Of a stretch of DNA of 64,000 bases, positions 51,520 through 62,494 are shown piece after piece. Source of the DNA: Muraenolepis orangiensis (lineage: Eukaryota > Chordata > Actinopteri > Gadiformes > Muraenolepididae). The first letter of the stretch is position 1; every line of letters starts with the position of its first letter. The notes beneath the pieces were generated by a model. It was not told the origin of the DNA and did not search any database. It saw only the letters and a list, made by a program, of their open reading frames with translations. A program made the translations under genes and the position numbers. The DNA lies in assembly GCA_027704905.1 (NCBI GenBank), contig CM051004.1, positions 11,588,103 to 11,652,102 of the forward strand, given 5' to 3'.

Positions 51520-54500
51520 CTGAAACGGGGTGGAATTTTTTTTATATATATATATAAAGCATTCAATGATAACTTCAAAATTTGTACGTAAAAAAGTACG
51601 ACTCTATTTTTATTTATGTGTCAAATTGTTCGACCTCCCTCTTCCTCTACTAACTAACTATATTAAAAAAACAAATGTTAGCCTACTTAAAGAATCATTT
51701 TACTCCAGGCTTTCCCAGGTGTCCAAGCGTAGCAGTTTTTAAGTTAGTCACTGACGAAAAATGCAAATTCTATCACTTGACAGAGGAATGAATTGAGTTC
51801 AGCGGTTAGGAATATTAAAATACGTACACTTGCGGAACGCAGGGCGGTTGGGGAGCACACAGGTGTTGAACTCTTTTAAAACGGCTTTGACTACTTCCTG
51901 GATAGGGTCACCATCCATGGCGCAGACGTAGTCCTCCAGGAGAGGAACGTTGGACAGGCTCCATATGAACGTATCTCTTTGGAGTGTGGAGAGATGAGGG
52001 TGGTCCATCTGTTTGAATTCAATACAATAATAATAATAATAATAACCAGGATGGAAAATACTGTGAAAAGCTGGCAATTCTAGGATTTTGCTTCCGGGGG
52101 TCATTGAGGCTCTATTGCTGGGGCAACCATAAAAATAATATATAGGGTTAGGGTTAGGGTTAGGGTTAGGTTCAATCGTTGGTTCAACGATTGAACGTGA
52201 AGAAACGGAGTACCAACTTTATGTTGCGGACGTTGGGACAGGAAAAAACGATTGCCAGTCATATTGTTTCTGGACTAGAGGTGTCAGGATTGGACAACGA
52301 TGATTTCATTGACTTACCTGATGTTGTTACCCAAAGATGCATGCCTGTTTCCCAGCACAACATCCCCAGGCAAGATGATGTGGATCAATGGCCATATCTC
52401 AATTGTGTCAAGCTCCATCAAATTGACTCTGACATTGACCTTCTCATTGGAACTAATGCATCAAAGGTAATAGAACCATGGGAACTCATTAACAGTCAAG
52501 AAGATGGGCCCTATGCTGTAAGGACTAAAGTGGGATGGGTGCTTAATGGCCCACTTCGAGCTGGCAACGACAGCAGGAGCAAGAGTGGCAACTCCATAAC
52601 TGCCAATCAAATATCTCTAGTTCAACTAGAAGAGATGATGGTTCAGCAGTACATCATGACTTCAATGAGAAGACTTCAGAGGAACAAGCTGAAATGTCAA
52701 GAGAAGACCTCAAGTTCATGAACATTATGCACAGCTCCTCAGTGTTGAAAGATGGTCATTACTCCTTGGACCTACCTTTCAGGAGTGAAAATTCCATCTT
52801 GCCAAACAATCGTTGCATTGCAGAACAGCGCCTCATGAGCCTGAAGAAGAAGTTTGGAAAGAATCAAGTCTTTCGAGAGGAGTATGTAGCTTTTCTCAGT
52901 GATGTAATTGATCAAGGCTATGCTGAGGTTGTGCCAGAGGATCAGTTGAACCAAGAGGATGGAAAACAGTGGTATATTCCACATCAGGGAGTTTATCATC
53001 CTAGAAAAGGAAAGAGTTGTGTTCGACTGCGGAGCAGTGTACAAGGGGACGTCACTCAACTGTAAACTTCTGCAGGGACCAGATCTTACAAACTCCCTGG
53101 TTGGAGTTCTTCTCCGATTCCGACAGGAACCTGTTGCACTGATGAATGACATTCAGGCCATGTTCCATCAGGTCAAAGTGTCAGAAAAGGACATCAATTT
53201 CCTTCGGTTTCTGTGGTGGCCTCACGGAAATACAGAACACACTCCAGTTGAATATCGGATGACTGTACATCTGTTTGGAGCTGTGTCATCGCCAAGCTGT
53301 GCGAATTATGCACTGAGGAAAACCGCAGATGATAATGCAGGTCAGTTTCCATCAGAAGTGGTCGCTACAGTCAAGAACAATTTCTATGTCGATGACTGTC
53401 TGAAGTCCTTGCCTTCAGGAAAGGGGGATTCAATCTCTCCAAGTGGATAAGCAACAGTCGATCAGTGCTGACATCAATTCCACAAGAGCACAGAACAAAG
53501 GAAACGAAAGAGCTGGATTTGGATTGGGAGAGTCTGCCATTGGAGAGGGCTCCAGGACTGCAATGGTGTGTTGAAAATGACCAGTTCAAGTTCAAGACCA
53601 CCATCAAAGAACAACCACAGACAAGGAGAGGCATCTTATCAGTGGTCAGTTCGCTCTATGACCCGTTGGGATTTCTTGCATCCTTCACTCTGTCAGCCAA
53701 ATTGATTTTGCAGGAGTTGTGCAAAAGACGCTATGCATGGGATGAGGACATTCCTCCATACTTCTCACAGCAGTGGTCAGAGTGGCTAAAGGACCTGGAG
53801 AAGATAGCAGAGTTCAAAGTGCATCGTTGTTTCAAGCCCACAGACTTCGGCAAGCCCATCAAAGCACAACTTCACCATTTCTCTGATGCCAGTCAAGATG
53901 GCTATGGCACCGTGTCTTATCTGAGGCTTGAGAATGATGACGGAAGACTTCATGTTGCATTCCTCTTGGCCAAAGCCAGAGTTGCGCCACTGAAACAAAG
54001 CACAATTCCTCGGATGGAACTCACAGCTGCTGTTCTGGCGGTGAGGGTTGATGGGATGCTGCAAAAGGAGTTGCAACTTGAGTTGGAAAAGTCCACATTC
54101 TGGACGGATAGTACAACAGTGCTTAAGTACATCAGCAATGAAACCAAGCGGTTCCACACCTTTGTTGCAAATAGAACAGCAGCCATAAGAGAAGCTACCA
54201 GTGTGGAACAGTGGAGGTACATCGGTACCAAGGAGAATCCAGCGGATGATGTGTCGAGAGGGATGAAAGCCACTGACTTCCTGGCAAGCAAAAGGTGGAG
54301 TAAAGGACCAGAATTTCTGTCCAAGCCAGAAGAGGAGTGGCCCAAGTCTGACTTGAAGATTCATGGGATCGCTGAGGATGATCCGGAGGTCAAAAGAGAC
54401 TTGACAGTCAATCTTATTGTCACGGCTGGAGAGAGCCACACCAACCAACTGATGAGCTACTTTTCAACCTGGCAGAAACTGAAAACTGCCGTAGCCTGGT

Positions 54501-57500
54501 TTCTGAGAATCAAGCAATGTCTCAAGCTGCTGCGACAGAACAGAAAGGAAATCCAAGCTGCTGTCTGTGAAGATGAAAAAGACCTTGAGAAACAAAAGTC
54601 TGAAGTAGCAAAGAGAATGGAAAACTTCAAAGCCACACTCAGTGGACAAAGTCTACATCTTGAAGACCACGCCAAGGCAGAAAAAGCAATTATATGCTTT
54701 GTGCAAGGTCAGAGATTCAAAGATGAAGTTGCCTTATTGGAGACTGGTGTCAATGTCAAGAAAGACAGTCAGCTGTACAAGCTGGATCCAGTATTGGAGG
54801 GAGGCATCCTGAGAGTTGGTGGCCGGTTGAGTCGATCATCAATGCCAGAGGAAACTAAACACCCTGTTATCCTGGCCAAGGATCTCCATGTTTCGACACT
54901 CATTCTTCGCCACATCCATCAGCAGTTGGCGCATGGAGGGAGGAATCATGTGTTAAGCCACCTCAGGAAGAAATACTGGATCACCAACGCCAATTCTGCA
55001 ATAAGGAAGGTCATTTCAGAATGTGTCACATGCAAACGTCACAGAGGGAAGATCAGTGACCAGAAAATGGCGGATTTGCCAAAGGAAAGAGTCTTGCCTG
55101 ACCAAGCTCCGTTCACCAGTGTGGGGGTGGACTACTTCGGTCCCATCGATGTTAAGAGGGGAAGAAGTCTTCTCAAGAGGTACGGAGTGATCTTCACGTG
55201 TTTGACCAGCAGGGCTGTACATCTTGAAGTGGCGTACAGTCTGGACACAGATTCCTGTATAAATGCTATAAGAAGATTTATCTGCAGAAGAGGACAAGTG
55301 TCAAGCATACGATCAGACAATGGCACAAATTTTGTTGGAGCCAACAGAGAATTGAGAGAGGCTTTGGCTGGCATCAACAACAACAAGATCCAAGGTGCTC
55401 TACTTCAAGAGGGAGTGACATGGAATTTCAATCCTCCTGCAGCCTCGCATCATGGCGGGGTGTGGGAACGCCTAATACGCATGGTGAGAAAAGTGCTCGA
55501 GTCTGTTCTGCATCAACAGACCCTTGATGATGAAGGATTTCAAACCATCCTCTGTGAGGCAGAAGCCATCTTGAATAGCAGACCCATCACCACTGTTTCA
55601 GATCAGCCGGATGATCTTGAGGCCCTCACTCCTAACCACATCCTTCTCTTGAAAGGGAAGCCAGTGTTGCCTCCTGGACTGTTCGACAAGAAAGATCTAT
55701 ATGTCAGAAGGAGGTGGAAGCAGGTGCAGTATATGGCTGACCTGTTCTGGACTCGATGGATTTCTGAGTACCTGCCTTTGCTGCAAGAGAGGCAAAAATG
55801 GTCGAAGAGGAAAAGAAATCTCGCTCCTGGAGACATCGTCATCATTGCAGATGCAACTGCCCCCAGAGGCTCGTGGATGCTGGGAAGGGTTTTGGAGGCT
55901 AAACCTGACGCCAGAGGCCTAGTACGCACTGTACGGCTCCAAACGAAGACCAGCGTGCTGGAAAGGCCTGTCACAAAGCTGTGTCTACTACTGGAGGCTG
56001 AAGACTAAGACTCAGACTTATGATCGTAACGACCGTGACTTTTCTAACCTTTTTTCTTTTCTACAGGGTCTACTACCAAAGAAGAAGATCGGTAAATACA
56101 TTACACACAGTGCGAATTGAAAATGTCTTTATTATTATTGTTTTTTTTGTTTGTTAAATAGCTTCTTCAGAAATATTTGTGTAATTGTGTATAATGCCCA
56201 ATTAGGGGCCGGAGTGTAGAAGCCATTTCACTGTTTAGTATAATTATTAGTTGTAGCTTATTATTGTATTTGATTATTGTATTTGCTTATAAGTATCAGG
56301 AGTTATTGTTTCCATATGTTGTTTATTATTTTGGTCACTAGGGGGACTTCACACAGGTAGACCTCACTCATAGGTATTTAGGTAGGCTGCTAATGGGGTT
56401 ATGAAGTGCACCTGGTGGACATACGGTTTTTACCATCTCGTAGTAACATCTCAGTCAGCTGCTTGAATATGGAATTGTTTGCCTGATCTACTTGGAATAA
56501 ACCAACAAAACGTGAGAATCCTTGTGGACAGTGAAACTTCTTTGCCAGCATGCATGATGCGTAAGATCTTTGTTCTAATGGTGCGCCAAGTATTGGCTTT
56601 ATAGTTGCAAGTAATTAGCCAATACAATATAGATTAAATATATCGGCGGCATAACGAGAGACTTTCAGTTGCACGCGCTACTAAAGAGACTACGCGCTAG
56701 TGACGTGTCGGTCGCGAACGAGCCGGTTTTGTTACGGGCGCTCCGCGTACATGCGCGTTTATACTGAAATCAAGCCCTGCCGTTTTGTTAGGGGTGTGTG
56801 TTGACACACACTTTGACAACCGGTCCGCAAGTTTTTTCATGTATCTGCCGGTCCGTGGCACAACAAAGGGTATTATAGAACAGTTTCATCCATCATGCAT
56901 TCCTGGGTAAAGACATGTTGAGGCAGGGCTAGTATCACTCTGTTTAGAAAAGAGGCGGGGCCCCACGTGTTTTACTCGCTGGTAAAGAGATGAGCTCACG
57001 TGTTTCTCACGTGCAGGATCGGCTATGAAATCGGCAACATTAAAGCAAGATCGGCATTCTCCGATTGCGCATTTTTCTTCAAAATCGGCCGATAATGATC
57101 GGAAGTCGATCGATCGTCCCACCTCTAGTATCAGATATTAACAAATCACTAGAGGAAAAAAGTATGTTCTCTTGTTAATAATTACTATACATTAGGGAAA
57201 TAAACCCAGAACTTTCATGATGTGAAAGCCCCTCTCTTCCCCAATGTATCCAATTGAAAGATTGTTTTACCTTAAGAAGAACCGTGTCGATCCTAGCGGC
57301 CATTTTTCCAACCTCGTATAGCATCTGAGGCGAGACAGGGACCTTGGAAATGGTGGTCCCCGGCAGAAAGGTCAGCAGCCTCACAACGTACTTCTGACGG
57401 CCATAGCCACAGTCTCACAGGAAAAAGGACAGTACAGTAATATATATTATTATCAGACTGGATATATATATTTTTTTGTTGGTAGGTTCGCCTCGACAGT

Positions 57501-59285
57501 TACATTTATACACAATTAATGTATCGCTTAATCTGTTTAAATGTCAAGAAGAAACCCAACGCAGAATACCATTGCCTGCGGTGTGATATCAGGCTCATAC
57601 ATAGAAGGACAAGGCAATAAGAGAGATGTCATTATCAAAAACAAGTGTCACGCACTGGATTCATATTCGTAGAACATATTCATAATCCAAATAATTTTGC
57701 CTCACATAGGTTATTTGTTTGTTCATGTTTATTTTGTACATTATAGTTATTCCTTCAAGAAAATTTGATTTCCAGATACGCTTTAAAATAGGAAAACAAT
57801 GATGATGACAGATATGCATTTACAATCTTCTGGTTCAATTGACAGCTAAGGGATTGAGGAAAAGTGGAGTTAGTTATTATGCTGTGAGATTGTCTTGCTT
57901 ATCCCAGCCAATACATTCACAGTTTGAGTGATAAAAAACATTGCGGTAAAGTAATGTATGTATAACACAGAACGCGTGCTTCACAGTAAACTGAAGCAGG
58001 TAAGAAACTACATTTTCACTTAAAAGAGACAGACTGGTTATGCTTTGTGTCGAGTCAGTTTCTTAAATTTCCAGATCTAAGTATTTGCATTTTTAAAGGT
58101 TGTCTGTACTATAGGCTTTTAGCTCTTCACTTTGAGGGTGCGGTTGTAAATAGCCCATGTGAATGTGTACTCTGTGTCAATTATACTGCAAGCAAAACAA
58201 ATGATTTGACTCTGCAAAACATTGGTAAACCCCTATATTCTATTCACCTATATATGGTTTCCCCACAGTTTAGAACTGGAAGGATAAACAGTACTGTACA
58301 CTGTACATTAAAGGGGCAGTGGTGGGCCAAGTCCAAAGAGACAAAAAAAACCTTTGTTGAGCCAATGGAAAAAAATGGAAAGAAATACCAGCACCGTTTC
58401 TTACTTCTGATCGGGCTACAGGCTCCATCCCCTATGTGGGGGTTCAGGAACAACACCCAGAACTCTGAAGCAGACCCAGCTCTGTCTCTCGGGAGATGCT
58501 GAGGAGGTTGCTATGACAACTATGAACTCAGAGGCCTGTCCTATACTCCAGGACCCATGGCTTCACTAATACTAACAACCGCTGCATCTTGTGGGGATGG
58601 ACACAGTTTATCAGAAGGCCTTTATTGAAATAGGCCTAGAACACAATTGTGTAGCAATCCGCGCTGTCATTTTTCACACCCAACAGCAATTTAATGTGAT
58701 TTAAAAGCTAAACTTAAATAAACAGAATTAACACATAAAAAGGCCAAAAATGTATAGGTAACCAAACCCCATTTTATCACTAGGGGCATTCGCTTCACTA
58801 AGCCCTATACGTTAGGTCCGCAAAACCTGAAGTGAACTCCCTAATCCTAAACCTAAAAAAAACATTATACATTATAATATGCATGCTAATGCATCGCAAA
58901 TGGGGCTTTAATAAAACACGGGTCTTAACGTACAGGTATATGTGTGAGCACTGTGTGCATAATGTTTCTTACCGATCTCTTCCAGGGCCATAAGGTCCCC
59001 CGCTGTGGTGGGCACGGCGGTCTGGGCAGGGATACCGTGCTGGAGTAAAAACAGCATCGCCTTCGTCTGGACGTCGACCAGGTTGATGTTCTGACTGTTC
59101 GCGGAGTTCAACACCTTCAGCAGGTATTCGCCTCCTCCGCTGCCGTTGGGTGCGTCCACGTAAAAGTTCTGGTCGTAGTAGCTGGGCAGAGGGCGCACAG
59201 TGGACACCTCCAGGCCGTACAGCCGCTGCACCACCTGGGACACTTGGTCCTCGCTGAGGTGCGGCTTGGACACTCGCCCTGCCAT
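51071..59285 (-). CDS. hykk: hydroxylysine kinase, four coding exons
   Basis: Predicted to phosphorylate 5-hydroxy-L-lysine with GTP, a cytosolic step of hydroxylysine/lysine breakdown (known for the vertebrate HYKK/AGPHD1 family, which has an aminoglycoside-phosphotransferase kinase fold). The coding sequence joins, in transcription order, 59285-58973, 57413-57271, 52008-51828 and 51519-51071. The three introns are GT-AG, phases agree across every junction, and the total of 1086 nt gives 361 residues; human HYKK is about 373. Visible motifs: N-terminal VRPLPSYYDQNFYV, VVRLLTFLPG, the catalytic loop INHGDINDLNI (Asp218, Asn223) and the metal-site LDFADMS (Asp243). As I remember it, the human protein has DFGDMS at the last site. 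The start ATG at 59285 is followed by AGRVSKPHLSEDQ, matching the family start after a shorter leader. There is no signal peptide or membrane segment. Intron 2 carries an antisense BEL/Pao element. No neighbouring gene is visible, so synteny cannot support the call. Confidence 0.93.
51828..52008 (-). CDS. hykk: hykk coding exon 3
   Basis: 181 nt encoding residues 153-212 plus one base. It starts MDHPHLSTLQRDTFIW and contains NVPLLEDYV, both typical of the family. The acceptor is caaacAG. The donor GTACGT follows an exon ending AAGT, so the split codon TGC (Cys213) is completed by exon 4. Confidence 0.9.
52024..52045 (+). repeat. (AAT)n microsatellite in hykk intron 2
   Basis: About seven AAT units, close to the exon 3 acceptor side. 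Confidence 0.9.
52143..52172 (+). repeat. short interstitial telomere-like (TTAGGG)n
   Basis: About four and a half units of the vertebrate telomere hexamer, directly before the truncated BEL/Pao sequence. It is followed by an imperfect inverted repeat (ttcaatcgtt / aacgattgaa). Confidence 0.9.
52179..53450 (+). pseudogene. BEL/Pao protease tail and reverse transcriptase, frameshifted
   Basis: Three overlapping frames carry one continuous family match: 52179-52721 (IDLLIGTNASKVIEPWE and DGPYAVRTKVGWVLNGPL), 52694-53065 (LPNNRCIAEQRLMSLKKKF and EDGKQWYIPHQGVYHP) and 52959-53450 (LLQGPDLTNSLVGVL, VEYRMTVHLFGAVSSPSCAN). The catalytic YVDD is intact at 53385-53396. The changes of frame near 52700 and 53010, and a stop at 53448, break the product. 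The domain order is normal for Pao pol. Confidence 0.85.
53465..56008 (+). CDS. BEL/Pao pol, RNase H-integrase, 847-residue open frame
   Basis: The longest open frame in the window. It begins just after the reverse-transcriptase YVDD region, so the ATG at 53465 is only the first Met of an originally longer polyprotein. RNase H is marked by HHFSDASQDGYG near residue 135 and FWTDSTTVLKYI near 215. The integrase zinc domain has H-H near residue 480 and CVTCKRH near 520. The catalytic D, D, E positions are in VDYFGPI (~555), IRSDNGTNFVG (~617) and HHGGVWERLIR (~667). A DUF5641-like end (PGDIVIIADATAPRGSW) closes it. No stop occurs in 2.5 kb, unlike the Gypsy copy, which suggests a fairly young insertion. 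Confidence 0.85.
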   Translation: MLTSIPQEHRTKETKELDLDWESLPLERAPGLQWCVENDQFKFKTTIKEQPQTRRGILSVVSSLYDPLGFLASFTLSAKLILQELCKRRYAWDEDIPPYFSQQWSEWLKDLEKIAEFKVHRCFKPTDFGKPIKAQLHHFSDASQDGYGTVSYLRLENDDGRLHVAFLLAKARVAPLKQSTIPRMELTAAVLAVRVDGMLQKELQLELEKSTFWTDSTTVLKYISNETKRFHTFVANRTAAIREATSVEQWRYIGTKENPADDVSRGMKATDFLASKRWSKGPEFLSKPEEEWPKSDLKIHGIAEDDPEVKRDLTVNLIVTAGESHTNQLMSYFSTWQKLKTAVAWFLRIKQCLKLLRQNRKEIQAAVCEDEKDLEKQKSEVAKRMENFKATLSGQSLHLEDHAKAEKAIICFVQGQRFKDEVALLETGVNVKKDSQLYKLDPVLEGGILRVGGRLSRSSMPEETKHPVILAKDLHVSTLILRHIHQQLAHGGRNHVLSHLRKKYWITNANSAIRKVISECVTCKRHRGKISDQKMADLPKERVLPDQAPFTSVGVDYFGPIDVKRGRSLLKRYGVIFTCLTSRAVHLEVAYSLDTDSCINAIRRFICRRGQVSSIRSDNGTNFVGANRELREALAGINNNKIQGALLQEGVTWNFNPPAASHHGGVWERLIRMVRKVLESVLHQQTLDDEGFQTILCEAEAILNSRPITTVSDQPDDLEALTPNHILLLKGKPVLPPGLFDKKDLYVRRRWKQVQYMADLFWTRWISEYLPLLQERQKWSKRKRNLAPGDIVIIADATAPRGSWMLGRVLEAKPDARGLVRTVRLQTKTSVLERPVTKLCLLLEAED
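56215..56550 (+). repeat. candidate BEL/Pao 3' LTR
   Basis: It begins TGTAGAAGCC straight after a purine tract (aggggccggag) and contains aataaa at about 56498. The end is placed near ctttgccagca. There is no second copy to compare because the element is 5'-truncated, so the right edge is uncertain. Confidence 0.45.
56551..57128. mobile_element. possible DNA-transposon remnant in hykk intron 2
   Basis: CpG-rich compared with its flanks. It contains ccggtccg repeats (about 56820 and 56848) and ends in cgatcgatcgtcccacctctag, the complement of a tagaggtgggacgatcg-like terminus of the sort seen at hAT ends. No matching opposite end or target duplication was found. Confidence 0.3.
57271..57413 (-). 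CDS. hykk: hykk coding exon 2
   Basis: 143 nt encoding residues 105-152, including VVRLLTFLPG and QMLYEVGKMAARID. The acceptor is the AG of a cctgtgAG tract and the donor is GTAAAA. The single base left by exon 1 joins AC to make an Asp codon, and the exon ends in phase 0. Confidence 0.9.
57414..58972 (-). other. hykk intron 1
   Basis: A 1559-bp GT-AG intron, AT-rich. A plus-strand frame at 58047-58502 (151 residues) shows no recognisable motif and is probably chance. I see no transposon that I can name. Confidence 0.7.
58973..59285 (-). CDS. hykk: hykk coding exon 1
   Basis: Residues 1-104 plus one base. It holds the start ATG and the PSYYDQNFYV and LLQHGIP stretches of the kinase N-lobe. 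On the minus strand it ends GAGATCG and is followed by a GTAAGA donor. The open frame reads on past the donor, but that extension does not resemble the family, which fixes the exon end here. The ATG has G at +4 and C at -3, so the start context is only moderate. Confidence 0.9.
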
Positions 59286-60055
59286 GGGTGGAGGTGTGGG
59301 TGGTGGAGATCCAGTAAGAGTGGGCTACAACTTAATCTTATTTCATCCTAAACAATATGAGTCCCTATTCCGTGGTGTAACAGGTTGCTTCGAAAGGCAG
59401 TGCACTGTTCACGTTACAATGCGTAAACAACACGCAACGATACGCACACTCTCTCTCTCACAAACACACACACACACACACACAAACACACATACACACA
59501 CAGTGGAATATTAAATAGTCACTCCAAATCTGGGTGTGGACATCTCCAGACAGCCACGTATACAGTATACGAACCTAAACTTATTGTTCTACTTCCGTCG
59601 GTAAAACTGGGCGGCTGTTATGCGCAGTACATTCAGTATATTCGTGTATTATGTGGTTTGGGGTTTGCCCCCCCCCCTCTCTGAATTTGAACCTAAATCC
59701 CCGCCCTCCCCGCTTAACCCATTGAAATGGAAGTCGCACACCCTCTCCCCACATAACCCATGGAGCTGGAAGTCGTCCCATCCTCCATCTTTCTCCATCT
59801 CTGTCCAATTACTCTTATTTGACCAATCCCGTTCCGGGATATTTATAGAACAGACTGGGGTATAGTGTACACGATACGTGGTATTGGGTCAATGGTAGAG
59901 GTAAGAGTGAGGTGAATGTGTCTTATCACCTATTGGCTTTCCCTATATGGTGAATATATTCCTGTGCCCTCACGATTTTCCTGGTTGTCTGAGAAGTGAA
60001 CGATTAAAGTGAAGCCACATGACATCTTCCCAACTCTGTCTTTATTTTAGCTAAG
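59286..60055. other. hykk upstream region
   Basis: The hykk 5' UTR and promoter should lie here, but neither a first non-coding exon nor a TATA box can be fixed by eye. It contains a (CA)n tract at 59460-59502 and otherwise unique sequence; the last part may belong to a Gypsy LTR. Confidence 0.4.
59460..59502 (+). repeat. (CA)n microsatellite upstream of hykk
   Basis: A short, interrupted CA tract with caaacaca interruptions, about 180 bp upstream of the hykk ATG. Confidence 0.9.
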
Positions 60056-60090
60056 CGCCAACGCTCGGTTACATTGGTGGCAGCGGTTAA
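59880..60090 (+). mobile_element. possible Gypsy 5' LTR end and primer site
   Basis: The stretch ends ggttaca and is followed directly by ttggtggcagcggtta, which resembles the primer-binding start of Gypsy elements. A gtctttattttagc block precedes it. The left edge of the LTR is not visible. It may belong to the same element as the reverse transcriptase at 62.5 kb. Confidence 0.4.
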
Positions 60091-61229
60091 CGATTATTTT
60101 GAGTTGATATCTATCGGATTTAGTTAGCATTAGTAGTTTTCTTTTTGTCCCAAGTGTAAGTTAAGTTAATAAGCGTGTAGCCATCGTCAGCCCAGCTTTG
60201 CATAGCGGGATAATAGGGAAAAGAAAATGCGAGGAAGAAGAAAAATATGTTGCGTTCTCATTTGGCACACAGTGCAACAGCGATTACCATACAGCCAGAG
60301 TGAATATTCAGCTACCTCGTGGATGGAGATTAATAAGTGACATTTCATTATGAACGGGTGAAAATTCTACCAAAGCAAAGCGGCCTTCTTGTTGTGTGAT
60401 AACCTTTCAGCTTCGATCAACTCTGACGACACGGCTGTCAAACTTAAGGAAGCTTTTGGATGTCAGCAGTATTTGGACTGCTTCAAAGCCTGTGTGGGCA
60501 GAGTCTTCCCGCCCACGTGCTGCACATGATAGCCTTGTGTTGTGTGCTGCCGAAAGACGAAAGGTTTCATGAGTTTTCGAGGAACAAGGGGCGACTGACA
60601 TAGAGGAGACATTGGTGAAGAAGATTATGTGGCTGCCCATACAGTGAATGGGCAGATGCTTGACACTTTGGCCTACGATTTCTGTTAGTTTCTGCCTGGG
60701 CAACTACTCACGGCCGTACACTTTCCATGTACTGAGGGAGACTACACAAGCGGTATTATTGGGCTTGGACTTTTTTTACTGAAAAATCACTCTCTCTCTT
60801 TCTCAGACGTCAATTGAAAATTCAAGCCGTTCTCTTCACTTAGGTTCTATGGTTGGAGACAAAATGAAGGAAAACCTTAAAAAGATAACTTAGTTCCTAG
60901 TAGTACACTAGAATAAACAGATAGTACAATATAATACAATTAGAGTAAGTGAACCGGAGGTCAGTCTCGAGAGTGAACACAAAAGCAAAACTTTTTGCCC
61001 TTTTTGCGTTTTATTCCTCCGGGGTTTGCTGCTCCACCTTTAAGGGGGAGCATCTCCGTCTGTCTTATCCAATGGGTGTTTTTGGGGGACAACCGACGGG
61101 GATGCTCATGAGTGTTATGTGGCTCTGCGATGTGCAATGTGCATGACAGTACAGGTAATATTTTTCCATGGACACTATCTACTGGTTCCAGCAGGGTGAG
61201 CAAAAAGACACATTTCTTACACATGTGCT

Positions 61230-62305
61230 CATGCTAGATACAAGATACAAGATACAATATTTGTATTGCCCATTTGTAACAAGTACATAGGAATGCTTAC
61301 TCCCCATTCCCTCCCGCAGTATACATCTCCAAAACAACAACATCAAAATAAAAATAATATATACAATAAAATAAACAAAAAATGAGCAGCAAAGTGACTT
61401 AAATGTACAAGTTTTTTTTGTTTTTTTTACAAAAATCTTTCAAAAGCATTTAAAGTGCCAGTAGTGCAGCAGCATCATGAATACAGGGCAGTACAGTGCA
61501 GTAACTGTGATGAGTCCAGAAAGTCCAGCAAAGTATGTAAGTGTAATGTTAATGACCATGTTATGAAAGTGAAAGTGGCAGCACTCCTAGCTGTTCAGTA
61601 GGCGCACTGCCTGTGGATAAAAACTATCCTTAAACCTGGTAGTAGTGGAACGGATGCTGCGCAACCGGCGACCAGACGGTAGGGAAGAAGACATGGTGCC
61701 CAGGGTGGTTGCAGTCCTTTATGATGGACATGGCCTTCTTCCGACTTCTGGTCCTAAAGATCTCCTCAATGCATGGAAGTGCACACCCGATGATCTTCTC
61801 TGCCGTCCTCACGACCCTTTGGATGGCTTTCTTGTCCCGTGCAGTGGTGTTGCAATACCACACAGTGAGTCAGGACGCTCTCTACGGTGCCACGGTAGAA
61901 GTTCACTAGCCACTTCTGGCCTATTTTTGAGGCACCGCAGAGCATAGAAGCGCTGGTGTGCCTTCTTCAGCATGGCCTCTGTGTTGCGGGTCCACCCAAG
62001 GTCATCGGAAATCTGTAGTCCAAGGAAACGGAAGCAGCTAACGACTTCCACCAGTGTCCTGTTCAGGCTGATGGTATAGTGGGTGCCCCGGTGGCTCCTG
62101 AAGTCCACGATGAGCTCCTTGGTCATGGTGACATTGAGTGCGAGGCTGTTGTCCTCACACCATCGCGTCAGCTGGACCACCTCATCTCTGTACTCCGTTT
62201 CATCTGCCTCGCTTATCAAGCCGATGACTGTGGTGTCATCTGCAAACTTGATAATCCGATTATTGCTGTGCGTGGCAGTACAGTCATGTGTGTATACAAT
62301 CTTCA
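61230..62305 (-). mobile_element. CR1/L2/Rex-like LINE, 3' half, minus strand
   Basis: The minus-strand frame contains the reverse-transcriptase FADD motif (62235-62246, in IIKFADDTTVIGLISEADE), then NSLALNVTMTKELIVDFRSH and FLGLQISDDLGW, the order found in CR1/L2-clade elements. After a frameshift it continues with TAEKIIGCALPCIEEIFRT. The 3' UTR lies at 61230-61600 and ends in short ATACAAG repeats (61234-61256), like the tandem tails of these LINEs. It lacks the 5' half. The same family is present at 17.76-18.67 kb. Confidence 0.8.
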
Positions 62306-62494
62306 CCACCTTCACGACCAGATTACAACTATGGGATGCAAACATCCCTCTACTCAGGGGAAAGGACCTTACCCCTGTGTGCTGTAAGATGTCCATGGCC
62401 ACCGCCATGACCTTCCCCAGGAGGTATCAGAGGCCTATTCAAATGACTTTATTGGCTATTTATAGCCCAATATTCCAGACACATCAAGCCTAGT

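Larger units (their letters stand above)
52173..56550 (+). mobile_element. BEL/Pao retrotransposon, 5'-truncated, in hykk intron 2
   Basis: Antisense to hykk. It starts abruptly next to a telomere-like repeat, inside the polyprotein after gag, so the 5' LTR and gag are missing. The order that follows is A17-type protease tail, reverse transcriptase, RNase H, integrase with zinc domain, and a DUF5641-type end. After the stop at 56008 come about 200 bp, a purine-rich aggggccggag, and a candidate 3' LTR from 56215. I saw no target duplication. Confidence 0.88.

Noticed and set aside
58047..58502. 151-residue plus-strand frame in hykk intron 1
   Set aside because: No recognisable domain, AT-rich composition, and located in an intron on the opposite strand.
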